Notes: generated by a model not told the origin, from the letters alone. 64,000 nucleotides of DNA from an uncultured Eubacterium sp. (GCA_910578975.1 CAJTRZ010000002.1:1-64000), one strand, 5' to 3'; counted from the stretch's first letter, positions 1 to 8,651 are shown. A program made the numbers and translations.

Positions 1-47
1 ATAAAGAGTGAATAAAACACAATATAAAATTGAGTGTGAGGTAACTG

Positions 48-854
48 ATGGAAAATAATAAATTAGAAAATTTAAAAGATTATATAAGAACACTCGAAAA
101 TGTAGCAGTAGCTTTTTCCGGTGGAGCAGATTCTGCTTTACTATTGAAGATAGCTCATGATGTTCTGGGAGAGAATGCAATCGCAATAACTCTCAGCGCA
201 AAAATATTTCCCCAAAATGAGACAAAGGAGACGAAAAGTTTTTGTGAGAAAGAGGGTATTAGACATTTTATTTGTGAATTCAATCCGCTTCAGATAAAAG
301 AATTTCCTCAAAATTCACCGGATAGATGTTATATTTGTAAAAAAGAGATATTTTCGCAGATAATAAAGCTAGCAAAGGAAAATGGAATAAATAATATTGT
401 GGAAGGTTCAAATATGGATGATATTGGGGATTATAGACCGGGACTAAAGGCTATAAAAGAATTAAAAGTACTTAGTCCGCTACAGGCTGTCGGCTTAACG
501 AAAGCAGAGATTAGAATACTATCAAAAGAATTAGGATTGAATACATGGGATAAACCAAGCAAGGCATGTCTGGCATCCAGATTTGCATATGGAGAAGAGA
601 TTACAGTGGAAAAATTGGCGATGGTGGAACAGGCAGAACAATTTTTGGCAGATTTGGGGTACATACAATCAAGAGTCAGGATTCATGGAAAGATTGCAAG
701 GATTGAGACTTTAAAGGAACAGATAGATAGATTTGTACAGAAACATAAAGAAGTAGTTTGTAAAAAATTTAAAGAATTAGGCTTTTTATATGTTGTGTTA
801 GATTTAGAAGGATATCGGACAGGAAGTATGAATGAAGTGTTAAATAAAAAATAA
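48..854 (+). CDS. larE: LarE, ATP-dependent sulfur transferase for the nickel-pincer cofactor
   Basis: LarE adenylates the carboxyl groups of the pyridinium dicarboxylate made by LarB and replaces them with thiocarboxylates in synthesis of the nickel-pincer nucleotide (NPN) of lactate racemase. The 268-residue protein shows the PP-loop SGGADS at about 24-29 and the conserved KPSKACLASR segment whose Cys174 matches the sulfur-donor or cluster cysteine of the family. A further pair, C94 and C97 (RCYIC), is visible, so this could be the three-cysteine type that binds an iron-sulfur cluster rather than the single-cysteine sacrificial type; that is inference. It heads a tight larE-larB-larC-transporter run. 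The region before it is too short to show a promoter. Confidence 0.93.
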   Translation: MENNKLENLKDYIRTLENVAVAFSGGADSALLLKIAHDVLGENAIAITLSAKIFPQNETKETKSFCEKEGIRHFICEFNPLQIKEFPQNSPDRCYICKKEIFSQIIKLAKENGINNIVEGSNMDDIGDYRPGLKAIKELKVLSPLQAVGLTKAEIRILSKELGLNTWDKPSKACLASRFAYGEEITVEKLAMVEQAEQFLADLGYIQSRVRIHGKIARIETLKEQIDRFVQKHKEVVCKKFKELGFLYVVLDLEGYRTGSMNEVLNKK

Positions 855-884
855 GTATAGTATTTATTGAGCATGGAGGGAAAC

Positions 885-1640
885 ATGGATATCAGAAATT
901 TATTGAGAGATGTGGCTGAGGGAGAAGTGAGTATAGATGAAGCTGTATTAAAACTAAAAAAAGCGCCTTTTGAAGATTTGGGATTTGCAAAATTAGATTA
1001 TCACAGAGCATTGAGACAAGGTGTTGCAGAAGTGATTTATGGTGAGGGAAAGACATCAGAACAAATTGTAGATATAGTAAAAAACTTTTGGAAAAATGGA
1101 CAAAAAAACGTGTTGATTACCAGAATGAGTGAAGTTGCCGCAAAGTTCGTTATGGAGGCATTGCAATCAAGTAATATTAAAATTGCTTATGATGCAATGA
1201 GCAAAATAGCAATTGTAGGGGAGATTCCACAAAGTGATGGATTGGGAAAAATTGTCGTGGCAACAGGAGGAACCAGTGATATGCCTGTTGCGGAGGAAGC
1301 AGCACTTACAGCAGAGGTCTTAGGAAATGAAGTAGTACGGCTTTATGATGTTGGTGTGGCAGGGCTTCATCGATTACTGGCACATGCAGAGGAATTAATG
1401 AGTGCAAAAGTGGTAATTGCCATTGCAGGAATGGAAGGAGCTTTGGCAAGTGTGATTGGCGGTCTGGTTGACTGTCCGGTAATCGCTGTTCCGACTAGTG
1501 TCGGATACGGTGCTGCATTTGAAGGTTTATCAGCACTCTTATCAATGCTGAATTCCTGTGCCAGTGGTGTTAGTGTTGTAAATATTGATAATGGTTTTGG
1601 TGCAGGATATATGGCACATATGATAAATCATATGCGTTAA
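885..1640 (+). CDS. larB: LarB, nickel-pincer cofactor carboxylase/hydrolase
   Basis: LarB carboxylates nicotinic acid adenine dinucleotide at C5 and hydrolyses it to the mononucleotide, the first step of NPN synthesis. The C-terminal half (from about residue 120, VATGGTSDMP through GGLVDCPVIAVPTS and GFGAGYMAH) is the PurE/AIR-carboxylase-like domain. Start choice: a longer reading from a TTG at 867 would contain the ribosome site GGAGGG (875-880), so the ATG at 885, five bases after it, is preferred and gives 251 residues. It follows larE after 30 bases and its stop touches the upstream region of larC. Confidence 0.93.
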   Translation: MDIRNLLRDVAEGEVSIDEAVLKLKKAPFEDLGFAKLDYHRALRQGVAEVIYGEGKTSEQIVDIVKNFWKNGQKNVLITRMSEVAAKFVMEALQSSNIKIAYDAMSKIAIVGEIPQSDGLGKIVVATGGTSDMPVAEEAALTAEVLGNEVVRLYDVGVAGLHRLLAHAEELMSAKVVIAIAGMEGALASVIGGLVDCPVIAVPTSVGYGAAFEGLSALLSMLNSCASGVSVVNIDNGFGAGYMAHMINHMR

Positions 1641-1654
1641 TGAATGGAGGTTAT

Positions 1655-2893
1655 ATGAGAACATTATATTTAGAGTGTAATATGGGAGCAGCGGGCGATA
1701 TGCTGATGTCAGCATTGATCGAATTACATAATAATCCAGAAGATTTTATACAAAGATTTAACCAATTAGGAATACCTAAAGTAAAACTGATAAAAGAAAA
1801 AAGTGTGAAATGTGGAATTGTTGGAACTCATATGAAAGTATTAATCGATGGGATAGAAGAAATGAGTCATGATGTACATCATCATGGAAAGCAGGTTCAT
1901 ACACATAATCATGGTGTACATCATCATGAGAAAGGACATGAACATGCACACAGCCATAGCAGTCTTCATGATATTGAACATCTCATTAGTGATTTAAAGA
2001 TTGATGAGGAAGTAAAAAAGAATGCCATTGGTGTGTATCAGTTAATTGCAGAGGCAGAGGGCTATGCACATGGAAGACCTGTATCGGAAATCCATTTTCA
2101 CGAAGTAGGAACAATGGATGCAGTAGCTGATGTTGTGGGAACATGCATGTTGATAAATGAGTTGCAACTGGATATGATTATAGCTTCACCTATAAATGTA
2201 GGTAGTGGTCAGATCCAATGCGCTCATGGAATATTACCGGTTCCTGCACCGGCAACAGCTTCTATTCTACGAGATGTACCTATATATAGTGGTGAGATTA
2301 AAGGAGAGATGTGTACACCGACTGGTGCTGCTTTATTAAAGTATTTTGTAAATTCTTTTGAAGAAATGCCTGTTATGAAAATTGAAAAAATAGGATATGG
2401 AATGGGTAGTAAAGATTTTCTGGCAGCAAACTGTGTCAGAGCTATGCTAGGAGAGACAGTAAAGAAAATGGATGATATTGTAGAATTGTGTTGCAATTTG
2501 GATGATATTACTCCAGAAAGTATTGGTTATGTGACAGAATTGATGATGAAAGAGGGAGCATTAGATGTGTATACTACATCAGTAATGATGAAGAAGAACC
2601 GACCAGGATTTGTATTGACATGTATGTGTAAAAAAGAGGACAAAGATAAGTTTTTGAAATTGATTTTCAGACATACAACTACGTTGGGAGTTAGAGAATA
2701 TACATGTAATCGTTATGGGCTTAAAAGGAATATCAAAGAAGTGGAGACTGGTTTTGGAAATGTTAGAGTGAAAGAGTCACAAGGGTACGGAGTTTCAAGA
2801 ATAAAGATAGAATATGAGGATTTGGCAAAAATCGCAAGAGACAATAATATGTCTCTAGAGGAAGTTAGAAGAAAAATCAAAGGAGAATGTTAG
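1655..2893 (+). CDS. larC: LarC, nickel insertion protein (single uninterrupted gene)
   Basis: LarC is the CTP-dependent nickel insertase (cyclometallase) that completes NPN. The protein starts MRTLYLECNMGAAGDM, the family's N-terminal signature, and carries a long His-rich stretch at about residues 71-111 (many HH, HxH and HEH groups), the expected nickel store. The C-terminal half (LCCNLDDITPES onward) is the domain that is a separate frame (larC2) in Lactobacillus plantarum, where a programmed frameshift is needed; here the frame is open throughout. GGAGG at 1646-1650 lies inside a longer reading from 1640, so ATG 1655 is chosen (412 residues). Confidence 0.93.
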   Translation: MRTLYLECNMGAAGDMLMSALIELHNNPEDFIQRFNQLGIPKVKLIKEKSVKCGIVGTHMKVLIDGIEEMSHDVHHHGKQVHTHNHGVHHHEKGHEHAHSHSSLHDIEHLISDLKIDEEVKKNAIGVYQLIAEAEGYAHGRPVSEIHFHEVGTMDAVADVVGTCMLINELQLDMIIASPINVGSGQIQCAHGILPVPAPATASILRDVPIYSGEIKGEMCTPTGAALLKYFVNSFEEMPVMKIEKIGYGMGSKDFLAANCVRAMLGETVKKMDDIVELCCNLDDITPESIGYVTELMMKEGALDVYTTSVMMKKNRPGFVLTCMCKKEDKDKFLKLIFRHTTTLGVREYTCNRYGLKRNIKEVETGFGNVRVKESQGYGVSRIKIEYEDLAKIARDNNMSLEEVRRKIKGEC

Positions 2894-2896
2894 AAT

Positions 2897-3898
2897 ATGC
2901 ATATGGCAGATGCACTGCTTTCACCAGCTGTTGGATTGACAATGTGGGGACTCAGTACTGGAGCGGCGGGATACGGAATAAGAAAAATAACAGATTCATA
3001 TTTGTCTGAAAAGAAGTTGCCGATGATGGCAGTTTCTGGAGCTTTTGTGTTTGCGGCACAGATGATTAACTTTACAATCCCAGGAACAGGGTCTAGTGGA
3101 CATATTGGTGGGGGAATTTTATTGGCAATGTTGTTAGGACAATTTCCAGCATTGCTTACATTAACTTCTGTCTTGTTAATTCAGTGTCTATTGTTTGCAG
3201 ATGGTGGGTTGTTAGCATTAGGAGCAAATATTTTTAACATGGGTGTAGTTCCTTCTCTGATAGTATTTCCTTTTATAAGAGTGATGCTAAGAAAAGAAAT
3301 TACAAGGAACAAATTGCTAATTACATCAGTTATTGGAACAATGATAAGTCTGCAGATTGGAGCACTCTGTGTAGTGCTTGAAACATTCATTTCAGGAATC
3401 ACAGAACTTCCATTTATAACATTTGCTGCATTGATGCAGCCGATTCATTTGGCAATTGGATTGGGAGAAGGTATTGTAACCGGAGCGGTCGTGATTTTTG
3501 TGTGGCAGATGAGACCAGAAATTATAAAAAGTGCAGTAGGCAATGAAAAGATAAAAAAATCTGTTTCCGTAAAAAAAATAGTTGCTATTTTGGCAGTGCT
3601 TACGATTGTGGTTGGTGGAGTATTATCACTATATGCTTCATCACATCCTGATGGACTGGAGTGGTCGATAGAAAAGGTATTAGGATCTACGGAACTCGAA
3701 AATAGTGATAAGGTACATAATGTGTTGGCATCTATACAGGAAAGACTTTCATTGTTTCCAGACTATGATTTTAAATCAGGACAGGGAAAAGGAACTTCTT
3801 TTTCAGGAGTTGTAGGTGCAGGAGTTACATGTGTTCTAGCATTAGGTATTGGGGGTATTATCACCTTAGTAAAACGAAAACAGACAAAAAGTAAATGA
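2897..3898 (+). CDS. larMN: Nickel ECF transporter substrate subunit, NikM-NikN fusion (LarMN-like)
   Basis: This is the membrane substrate-binding subunit of an energy-coupling-factor importer of the CbiM/NikM family. The start MHMADALLSP is diagnostic: in this family the amino terminus and His2 bind the metal, and a further His (here H69 in GTGSSGHIGGG) completes the site. Several membrane segments follow. The C-terminal part (about 230-333, with SHPDGLEWS and one membrane helix near the end) matches the small NikN/CbiN subunit fused on. Position directly after larC, with a 3-base gap, argues for nickel rather than cobalt. AGGAG at 2881-2885 serves as ribosome site inside the end of larC. 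Confidence 0.88.
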   Translation: MHMADALLSPAVGLTMWGLSTGAAGYGIRKITDSYLSEKKLPMMAVSGAFVFAAQMINFTIPGTGSSGHIGGGILLAMLLGQFPALLTLTSVLLIQCLLFADGGLLALGANIFNMGVVPSLIVFPFIRVMLRKEITRNKLLITSVIGTMISLQIGALCVVLETFISGITELPFITFAALMQPIHLAIGLGEGIVTGAVVIFVWQMRPEIIKSAVGNEKIKKSVSVKKIVAILAVLTIVVGGVLSLYASSHPDGLEWSIEKVLGSTELENSDKVHNVLASIQERLSLFPDYDFKSGQGKGTSFSGVVGAGVTCVLALGIGGIITLVKRKQTKSK

Positions 3899-3926
3899 TG
3901 ATTTCAATGAAATGGAGGAAACTTTT

Positions 3927-5351
3927 ATGGCTGATATGAGAAGTAAATTGAACGAAATTTACTCTTTAGAGCAGTTAAGCAGTAAGAATACAGTTATCCA
4001 TAGAATTCATCCTCTGATGAAAATGATTGTTACAATTTTGTATATTGTTTTACTGCTAATGATGAACCGTTATAATTTATTTGGACTGGCGCTTTTTTTA
4101 TTTTATCCTATGATTGTTATACCATTGGCTGAAATTCCTTATAAGGTTATTTTTGGTCGTACACTGGTAACTATTCCTTTTGTGGCTTTTGCAGGTATAA
4201 GTAATATAATTTTTGATAGAGATAGAGTCGTTTTAATTTCAGGCGTAGTAATTACTGCAGGAGCATTATCCTTTTGTGTATTGATTGTAAGAACAATTTT
4301 GTCTGTTTCTGCAGTGCTGATTTTGGTTGCAACAACAAAATTTCAAGATATTACAAGACAGTTAAGGGTTTTGCATGTTCCAACTTTTTTTATTCATCTG
4401 ATAGAAATGATATATAGATACGTTAGTGTTTTGCTTGAAGAGGCATTTACAATGATGACAGCGTACAGATTAAGAAATCCAAGGCTAAAATATCCGCATA
4501 TAAAACATATGGGAATTTTTGTAGGGCATTTGTTTTTAAGAAGTATGGATAGAGCAGAGCGTATTTATAGTGCAATGAAGTGTAGAGGATATGGTGGTAA
4601 GATAACAAAGAAAAAATTAATGGAAGAAAGGTTTGACACTATGCTGAAAATAGAAAATCTGACAGTGAAATATCCGGACAATACAATTGCAGTCAATGAC
4701 TTTTCCATATCTGTAGAGAATGGAGAGAAGGTAGCTTTAGTGGGAGCGAATGGTGCAGGAAAATCAACGTTAATGTTAGCAATAGAGGGAATACTGGAAA
4801 GTACAGGAAAAATCCAAGTAGGGGATTTGGTTTTGACAAAAGATAATATTGTAGAAATTAGGCAAAAAGCAGGAATGCTGTTTCAAAATCCAGATGACCA
4901 GCTATTTATGGGAACAATTTATGATGATATTGCTTTTGGTCCGAGAAATATGGGAATGGATGAAGAATCTGTGAGATATCGGGTTGAGGACCGGTTAAGG
5001 TTATTGGGGATTGAGCATTTGCGGGATAAAACAGCACTAAAGATGTCTGGAGGAGAGAAAAGAATGGCAGCTTTGGCGACTGTTTTGGCAGTTAAGCCAT
5101 CAGTGATGCTATTAGATGAACCAACGGCATTTCTTGATCCACAAGCAAGAAGAAAACTAATTAATGTTCTAAACAGTCTGCCACATACAATGTTGATTGC
5201 AACTCATGATTTGGCTTTTGCAAAAGAAGTGTGCAAATGGGTAGTGGTAATGAAAAATGGGGCAGTTTTTGCGCAGGGAAGTTGTGAGAAAGTGTTATTT
5301 GATGAAATGCTGATGGAGAATGGAGGTTTGGAAGCTATTCAGAGAGAATAA
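3927..5351 (+). CDS. larQO: Fused ECF transporter T-component and ATPase (LarQ-LarO-like)
   Basis: One open frame of 474 residues joins two proteins that are normally separate. Residues about 1-235 are a CbiQ/NikQ-type transmembrane coupling subunit with several hydrophobic helices and the coupling motif region around EEAFTMMTAYRLRNP. Residues from about 239 (MLKIENLTVKYPD) are a CbiO/NikO-type ABC ATPase with Walker A GANGAGKST (~272-280), signature MSGGEKRM (~371) and Walker B MLLDEPTAFLD (~394). An in-frame ATG at 4641, weakly preceded by GAAAGG, could also start the ATPase separately. GGAGGA at 3914-3919 fixes the start at 3927. The subunit presumably powers nickel import with the preceding NikMN protein. 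The fusion could be real or reflect a one-base change at the junction. Confidence 0.85.
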   Translation: MADMRSKLNEIYSLEQLSSKNTVIHRIHPLMKMIVTILYIVLLLMMNRYNLFGLALFLFYPMIVIPLAEIPYKVIFGRTLVTIPFVAFAGISNIIFDRDRVVLISGVVITAGALSFCVLIVRTILSVSAVLILVATTKFQDITRQLRVLHVPTFFIHLIEMIYRYVSVLLEEAFTMMTAYRLRNPRLKYPHIKHMGIFVGHLFLRSMDRAERIYSAMKCRGYGGKITKKKLMEERFDTMLKIENLTVKYPDNTIAVNDFSISVENGEKVALVGANGAGKSTLMLAIEGILESTGKIQVGDLVLTKDNIVEIRQKAGMLFQNPDDQLFMGTIYDDIAFGPRNMGMDEESVRYRVEDRLRLLGIEHLRDKTALKMSGGEKRMAALATVLAVKPSVMLLDEPTAFLDPQARRKLINVLNSLPHTMLIATHDLAFAKEVCKWVVVMKNGAVFAQGSCEKVLFDEMLMENGGLEAIQRE

Positions 5352-5380
5352 TAGATTAAAGAAGAATTTCATAAGATTAA

Positions 5381-5420
5381 AAAAAGAAAACACGCTGTGG
5401 TTACAATGTGTTTTCTTTTT
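5381..5420. terminator. Bidirectional intrinsic terminator after the lar block
   Basis: A perfect 13-bp stem (5381-5393 with 5408-5420), A-rich on the left arm and T-rich on the right, separated by a 14-base loop. It lies between the convergent lar operon and the membrane-protein gene on the minus strand and can end both. Confidence 0.85.
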
Positions 5421-5435
5421 TATAATTACAAATCT

Positions 5436-6017
5436 TTATTTATTAGATTCATATATGTTTTGATAAATCTGCTCAGTATACTCATAAACAAGAGCTTCGT
5501 CTGCGTTTTCAAAGTGATGCATTAACTTATCTTTTATCTTATCAGCACGGTTAAAATATAAAAGTTCTTCCGGCTGTGTCAAATCAAGACCTTCATCCAG
5601 CATTTCTTTTGTAATATTGATTTCAGCCCAGTCAAGAAGTTCCTGGATTAATTTATCTTCTTCATCTGCATCAATCTTCACTTGCTTTGCATGCATAAAA
5701 GAAATGATGCCTGATATGATGAATATAATAAAAATACCTCCCATAACGGAATCAAAAAGCCAGGCAGTGGATGAATTCAGTGGTAAAGGAATAATGTCTG
5801 CTAAAACTAAAAACAAAAATAAGATACCGATAATACCAACAAGTAACATAGTTGAAGCAGAAGAAGTAATATCCTGATATTTATCTGATAATCTTACAAA
5901 AGAAGAAACTTTATTATCTGTAAAATCATATAAACTTTCTGTTGAAATATTTAAGTTTTCTATCATTGTATCATTCTCAGTCTGCTGGTCTGTCATTGTA
6001 ATTTTCTTATCTTCCAT
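5436..6017 (-). CDS. Small membrane protein of unknown function
   Basis: A 193-residue protein I do not recognise. It has an acidic, polar N-terminus (about 1-55), two closely spaced membrane segments at about 56-75 (TMLLVGIIGILFLFLVLADI) and 88-107 (LFDSVMGGIFIIFIISGII), then a charged helical C-terminus of about 85 residues. A good ribosome site (AAAGGAGA) stands about 7 bases before the ATG on the minus strand. It is a single gene, convergent with the lar block and divergent from rlmH, so context gives no role. Similar two-helix proteins of unknown function are common in Lachnospiraceae, but that is general knowledge rather than a match made here. Confidence 0.75.
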   Translation of the reverse strand: MEDKKITMTDQQTENDTMIENLNISTESLYDFTDNKVSSFVRLSDKYQDITSSASTMLLVGIIGILFLFLVLADIIPLPLNSSTAWLFDSVMGGIFIIFIISGIISFMHAKQVKIDADEEDKLIQELLDWAEINITKEMLDEGLDLTQPEELLYFNRADKIKDKLMHHFENADEALVYEYTEQIYQNIYESNK

Positions 6018-6157
6018 AAGCAGTCTCCTTTGTTAAAAATAATTTATTTTATTATATACTATTAAGGAAGCTTTCACAAGGTAATACATATTTATTTTTT
6101 TTATGAAACATTGTATAATTTGGAATATGGTTTATAACCTGAAAGAGGAGTTTTAGA

Positions 6158-6637
6158 ATGAAGATTACAGTTTTAGCAGTTGGTAAAATAAAAGAAAAAT
6201 TTTATATAGACGCAATTCAGGAGTATGCAAAAAGATTATCCAGATATTGCAAGTTAGAAATGATTCAGGTAGCAGATGAGAAGACAACAGAGAACTGCTC
6301 AGAGACAGAAATTGATATCGTAAAAAAGAAAGAGGCAGAGAGAATTTTGAAATATATTCCAGAACAGGCATATGTAGTTACATTAGAAATATTAGGGAAA
6401 CAATTAGACTCTGTAGAAATGGCAGATAAGATAAATCGGTTAGGAATCGGGGGTACAAGCCATATTGTTTTTATTATAGGTGGCTCCTTGGGATTGCACC
6501 AATCAGTTTCTGACAGGTCAGATTTTAAATTGAGCTTTTCAAAGATGACGTTTCCGCATCAGTTGATGCGTGTAGTATTGTTAGAGCAGATATATAGAAG
6601 TTATAGAATTATTAATAATGAACCGTATCATAAATAA
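6158..6637 (+). CDS. rlmH: RlmH, 23S rRNA pseudouridine-1915 N3-methyltransferase
   Basis: RlmH is a SPOUT-fold methyltransferase that modifies helix 69 of 23S rRNA in the assembled ribosome. The 159-residue length is typical. MKITVLAVGKIKEK opens the protein, FIIGGSLGL forms the SAM-binding knot, and FPHQLMRVVLLEQIYRSY with the terminal NEPYHK is the family signature. A -10-like TATAAT lies at 6114-6119 and GAGGAG precedes the start. The last 18 bases (6620-6637) are repeated exactly at 12228-12245, which marks rlmH as the insertion site of a genetic element; its coding sequence was not damaged. Confidence 0.96.
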   Translation: MKITVLAVGKIKEKFYIDAIQEYAKRLSRYCKLEMIQVADEKTTENCSETEIDIVKKKEAERILKYIPEQAYVVTLEILGKQLDSVEMADKINRLGIGGTSHIVFIIGGSLGLHQSVSDRSDFKLSFSKMTFPHQLMRVVLLEQIYRSYRIINNEPYHK

Positions 6638-6647
6638 ATGAGGTTTT
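6620..6647 (+). other. Left attachment site of an SCC-like element (3' end of rlmH)
   Basis: The final six codons of rlmH, GAACCGTATCATAAATAA (6620-6637), are followed directly by ATGAGGTTTT (6638-6647). The first block recurs 18/18 at 12228-12245. The second block, as AAATAAATGAGGTTTT, recurs 16/16 at 12189-12204 and inverted as AAAACCTCAT at 12151-12160. From established knowledge, SCC elements of staphylococci integrate at the same 3' end of rlmH, at a core resembling GAAGCATATCATAAATGA followed by a TGCGGTTTTT-type inverted repeat; the resemblance here is strong in position and form. Confidence 0.8.
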
Positions 6648-6723
6648 TTTGGCAGATATATATAATAACTGATAGAGTTGGAGTAAATAAGGATTGTTTA
6701 AAAAAATATATGAAAAAATATAG

Positions 6724-6773
6724 AGGGTATCTCTTAGATGTATAGGTTTGATCTATCGTTTTAGAGATACCCT
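6724..6773. terminator. Hairpin between rlmH and the XRE gene
   Basis: Arms 6724-6734 and 6763-6773 pair over 11 bp (AGGGTATCTCT with its complement) around a 28-base loop. T-rich sequence follows on the minus strand. It sits between convergent genes just inside the element. Confidence 0.55.
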
Positions 6774-6793
6774 TATATTATTTTAATCTTAGT

Positions 6794-7030
6794 TTATTTG
6801 GAATCTTCTGGTGGTATATATTCAATCAAATCATTTAGAGTACAATTTAATACGTAGCAAAGACGAGATAATACTGTCATATTTAATCTTTGAATATCTT
6901 CATCATAGTAGTGTTTTAGTTGAGTTCTTTGTATTTCTGCACGAAAAGAGAGCTTGGTTAAGGATAAATTGCGTTCTTCCATAAGCTCTTTAAGATGCAG
7001 TTTGATTGTTCCAAATTCTGAATCGTTCAT
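6794..7030 (-). CDS. Small XRE-family helix-turn-helix regulator
   Basis: A 78-residue Cro/CI-type DNA-binding protein made of little but the HTH domain: LHLKELMEERNLSLTKLSFRA followed by the recognition part EIQRTQLKHYYD and TVLSRLCYVLNCTLNDLIEY, the usual end of this fold. It is transcribed away from the secreted Big_2 protein gene at 7167; the shared 136-base gap holds an imperfect inverted repeat (7109-7148), a possible operator or RNA hairpin. The likely role is control of itself and the divergent gene; the target is not shown by sequence. It lies inside the SCC-like element. Confidence 0.85.
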   Translation of the reverse strand: MNDSEFGTIKLHLKELMEERNLSLTKLSFRAEIQRTQLKHYYDEDIQRLNMTVLSRLCYVLNCTLNDLIEYIPPEDSK

Positions 7031-7108
7031 ACAATATAATCCGCCTGATGATATCTTATTTTATTCGTATTGCAAACGGTGAATATGTATGGTATATATA
7101 ACAAAAAA

Positions 7109-7148
7109 GATAAGTCAGTAGCTTCTAAAGGAGGTCTACTACCTTATC
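7109..7148 (+). promoter_or_regulatory. Imperfect inverted repeat enclosing an extra Shine-Dalgarno-like sequence
   Basis: GATAAG (7109-7114) and GTAG (7118-7121) pair with CTAC (7136-7139) and CTTATC (7143-7148), with a 3-base internal mismatch. The loop contains AAAGGAGGT. The actual ribosome site of the next gene, GAGGAGGG at 7153-7160, lies just after it. It may be an operator for the divergent XRE protein or an RNA hairpin controlling translation. Confidence 0.5.
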
Positions 7149-7166
7149 ATATGAGGAGGGTGTTTT

Positions 7167-8651
7167 ATGGCAAAAAATTATAAGGTAGTATTTAAATTTT
7201 TTTGTGTTGTGCTTATATTATATTTTATGGATGGAACGCAAAAGATTGAAGCAAAAGCAGTATATTTAGATAGCCTAGAACCATCGCAAATGGCTCAATA
7301 TGAAGGAAATCAGGGTGATAGTTTTATATATTCATTGGGAAAACATCAATATACAAGGGGGAATGAAGATGTTGCTGGGAATATATATATCCATGGAATA
7401 GAAGCATGGATAGCACGATGGAATTATACTCCAGAATTGAGTTGGGCATTTAGTGTATACAATGTCAATTCTCATTATGAAAAAATAACAGGTAGAGTTG
7501 TTTTGATTAAAAGTTATAATACTACTGAGTTTGATTCAGTATTGATGTTTTATGGTGATGGAAAATTACTAAAAGAATATAACTTGAAACCAGGCAGCAT
7601 CCCCTTTAATTTTTCTATCAATATAGCAGGGGTAAAAAAACTAAAAATATATGTTAAAGATAATATTGCAGTAGCGGGAGGAACATCTTTTGGACTAGTC
7701 AATTGTAAGATGGAAGAAGTAAAAAAGAAAAATATAAGTAAAGCAAAAACGAGTGGGATTGCAAAGAAGTATTACTATACTGGAAAAAAAATAGAACCTA
7801 GTTTCCAACTTATATATAAACGAAAAAAATTAAGAGCAGGAAAAGACTATTATGTAAAATATAAAAATAATAAGAAAAAGGGAAAGGCATCTATAGTCAT
7901 AAGAGGGAAAGGGGAGTTTTCAGGAAAAAAGATAATTAAGTTTAGAATTGTAAAAAGACCTAAATTATATTTTTCTTCATTTAAAGTTCAAATGTGCTTG
8001 GTTAATAAAAGAAATGCCCAACTTAAAGTTAAAAAGAATAATATTTCAGGAAAAGTTAAATGGAAATCATCAAATAGTAGTATTGTGTCAGTTGATAAAA
8101 AAGGACGAATAAAAGCAAAATCTCGGGGGACAGCTATTATAACTGCAAGTATTAAAAAAACAAAAACATCTTGTAAGGTTATTGTAACAGACATGGCAAC
8201 AGTAACTGTAAATTACCCAAACTTTGATTTTTTTGATGATTGGAAAACAGTTGTAAATAATAAAGAGAGTGAATTGGTGTTTGGTGGAACATTATTTACA
8301 ATGTATGATGATAAGAAGATTTATACGGGAAATATTATAGTCAAAAGAGAAATAATATCTTATAAAACAATAGATGCAAGTATTTCTTTTATGTCACCGG
8401 GGCACTATCGAAATGTAAAATTGAAATTACCTAACAAAGTGAAATATACCTTACATAGACATAACCTTTCAAATAATATTAATGATTCTAATACTGGAAA
8501 ATTATTAGTGGGATTAGTAGAAGGCAATATTGTGTGGACACAAGAATGTAGTTGTGGTTTATCATCAACTATTAGCTGGAAGTTTCCTGAACTACCGGAA
8601 AAAATACAGGGAGAGGATGTTTATGTAATGAATACAACATCTTCAAAATAA
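7167..8651 (+). CDS. Secreted protein with a Big_2 Ig-like domain
   Basis: A 494-residue exported protein. A signal peptide (positive start, hydrophobic VVFKFFCVVLILYFM, likely cut near IEAKA) leads into an unrecognised region of about 150 residues. Residues about 190-265 (YYYTGKKIEPS ... GKDYYVKYKNN ... GKGEFSGKKIIKF) match a repeat type common in clostridial surface proteins. A Big_2 domain follows at about 275-345 (WKSSNSSIVSVDKKGRIKAKSRGTAIITA), and then a C-terminal region of about 145 residues that I do not recognise. There is no LPXTG motif or membrane anchor, so it is probably released or held non-covalently. GAGGAGGG six bases before the ATG gives strong initiation. It sits in the rlmH-linked element opposite the XRE gene; an adhesive role is only a guess. 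Confidence 0.8.
   Translation: MAKNYKVVFKFFCVVLILYFMDGTQKIEAKAVYLDSLEPSQMAQYEGNQGDSFIYSLGKHQYTRGNEDVAGNIYIHGIEAWIARWNYTPELSWAFSVYNVNSHYEKITGRVVLIKSYNTTEFDSVLMFYGDGKLLKEYNLKPGSIPFNFSINIAGVKKLKIYVKDNIAVAGGTSFGLVNCKMEEVKKKNISKAKTSGIAKKYYYTGKKIEPSFQLIYKRKKLRAGKDYYVKYKNNKKKGKASIVIRGKGEFSGKKIIKFRIVKRPKLYFSSFKVQMCLVNKRNAQLKVKKNNISGKVKWKSSNSSIVSVDKKGRIKAKSRGTAIITASIKKTKTSCKVIVTDMATVTVNYPNFDFFDDWKTVVNNKESELVFGGTLFTMYDDKKIYTGNIIVKREIISYKTIDASISFMSPGHYRNVKLKLPNKVKYTLHRHNLSNNINDSNTGKLLVGLVEGNIVWTQECSCGLSSTISWKFPELPEKIQGEDVYVMNTTSSK

Noticed and set aside
1655..2893. Programmed frameshift in larC as in Lactobacillus plantarum
   Set aside because: The frame is continuous across both domains, so no frameshift is required here.
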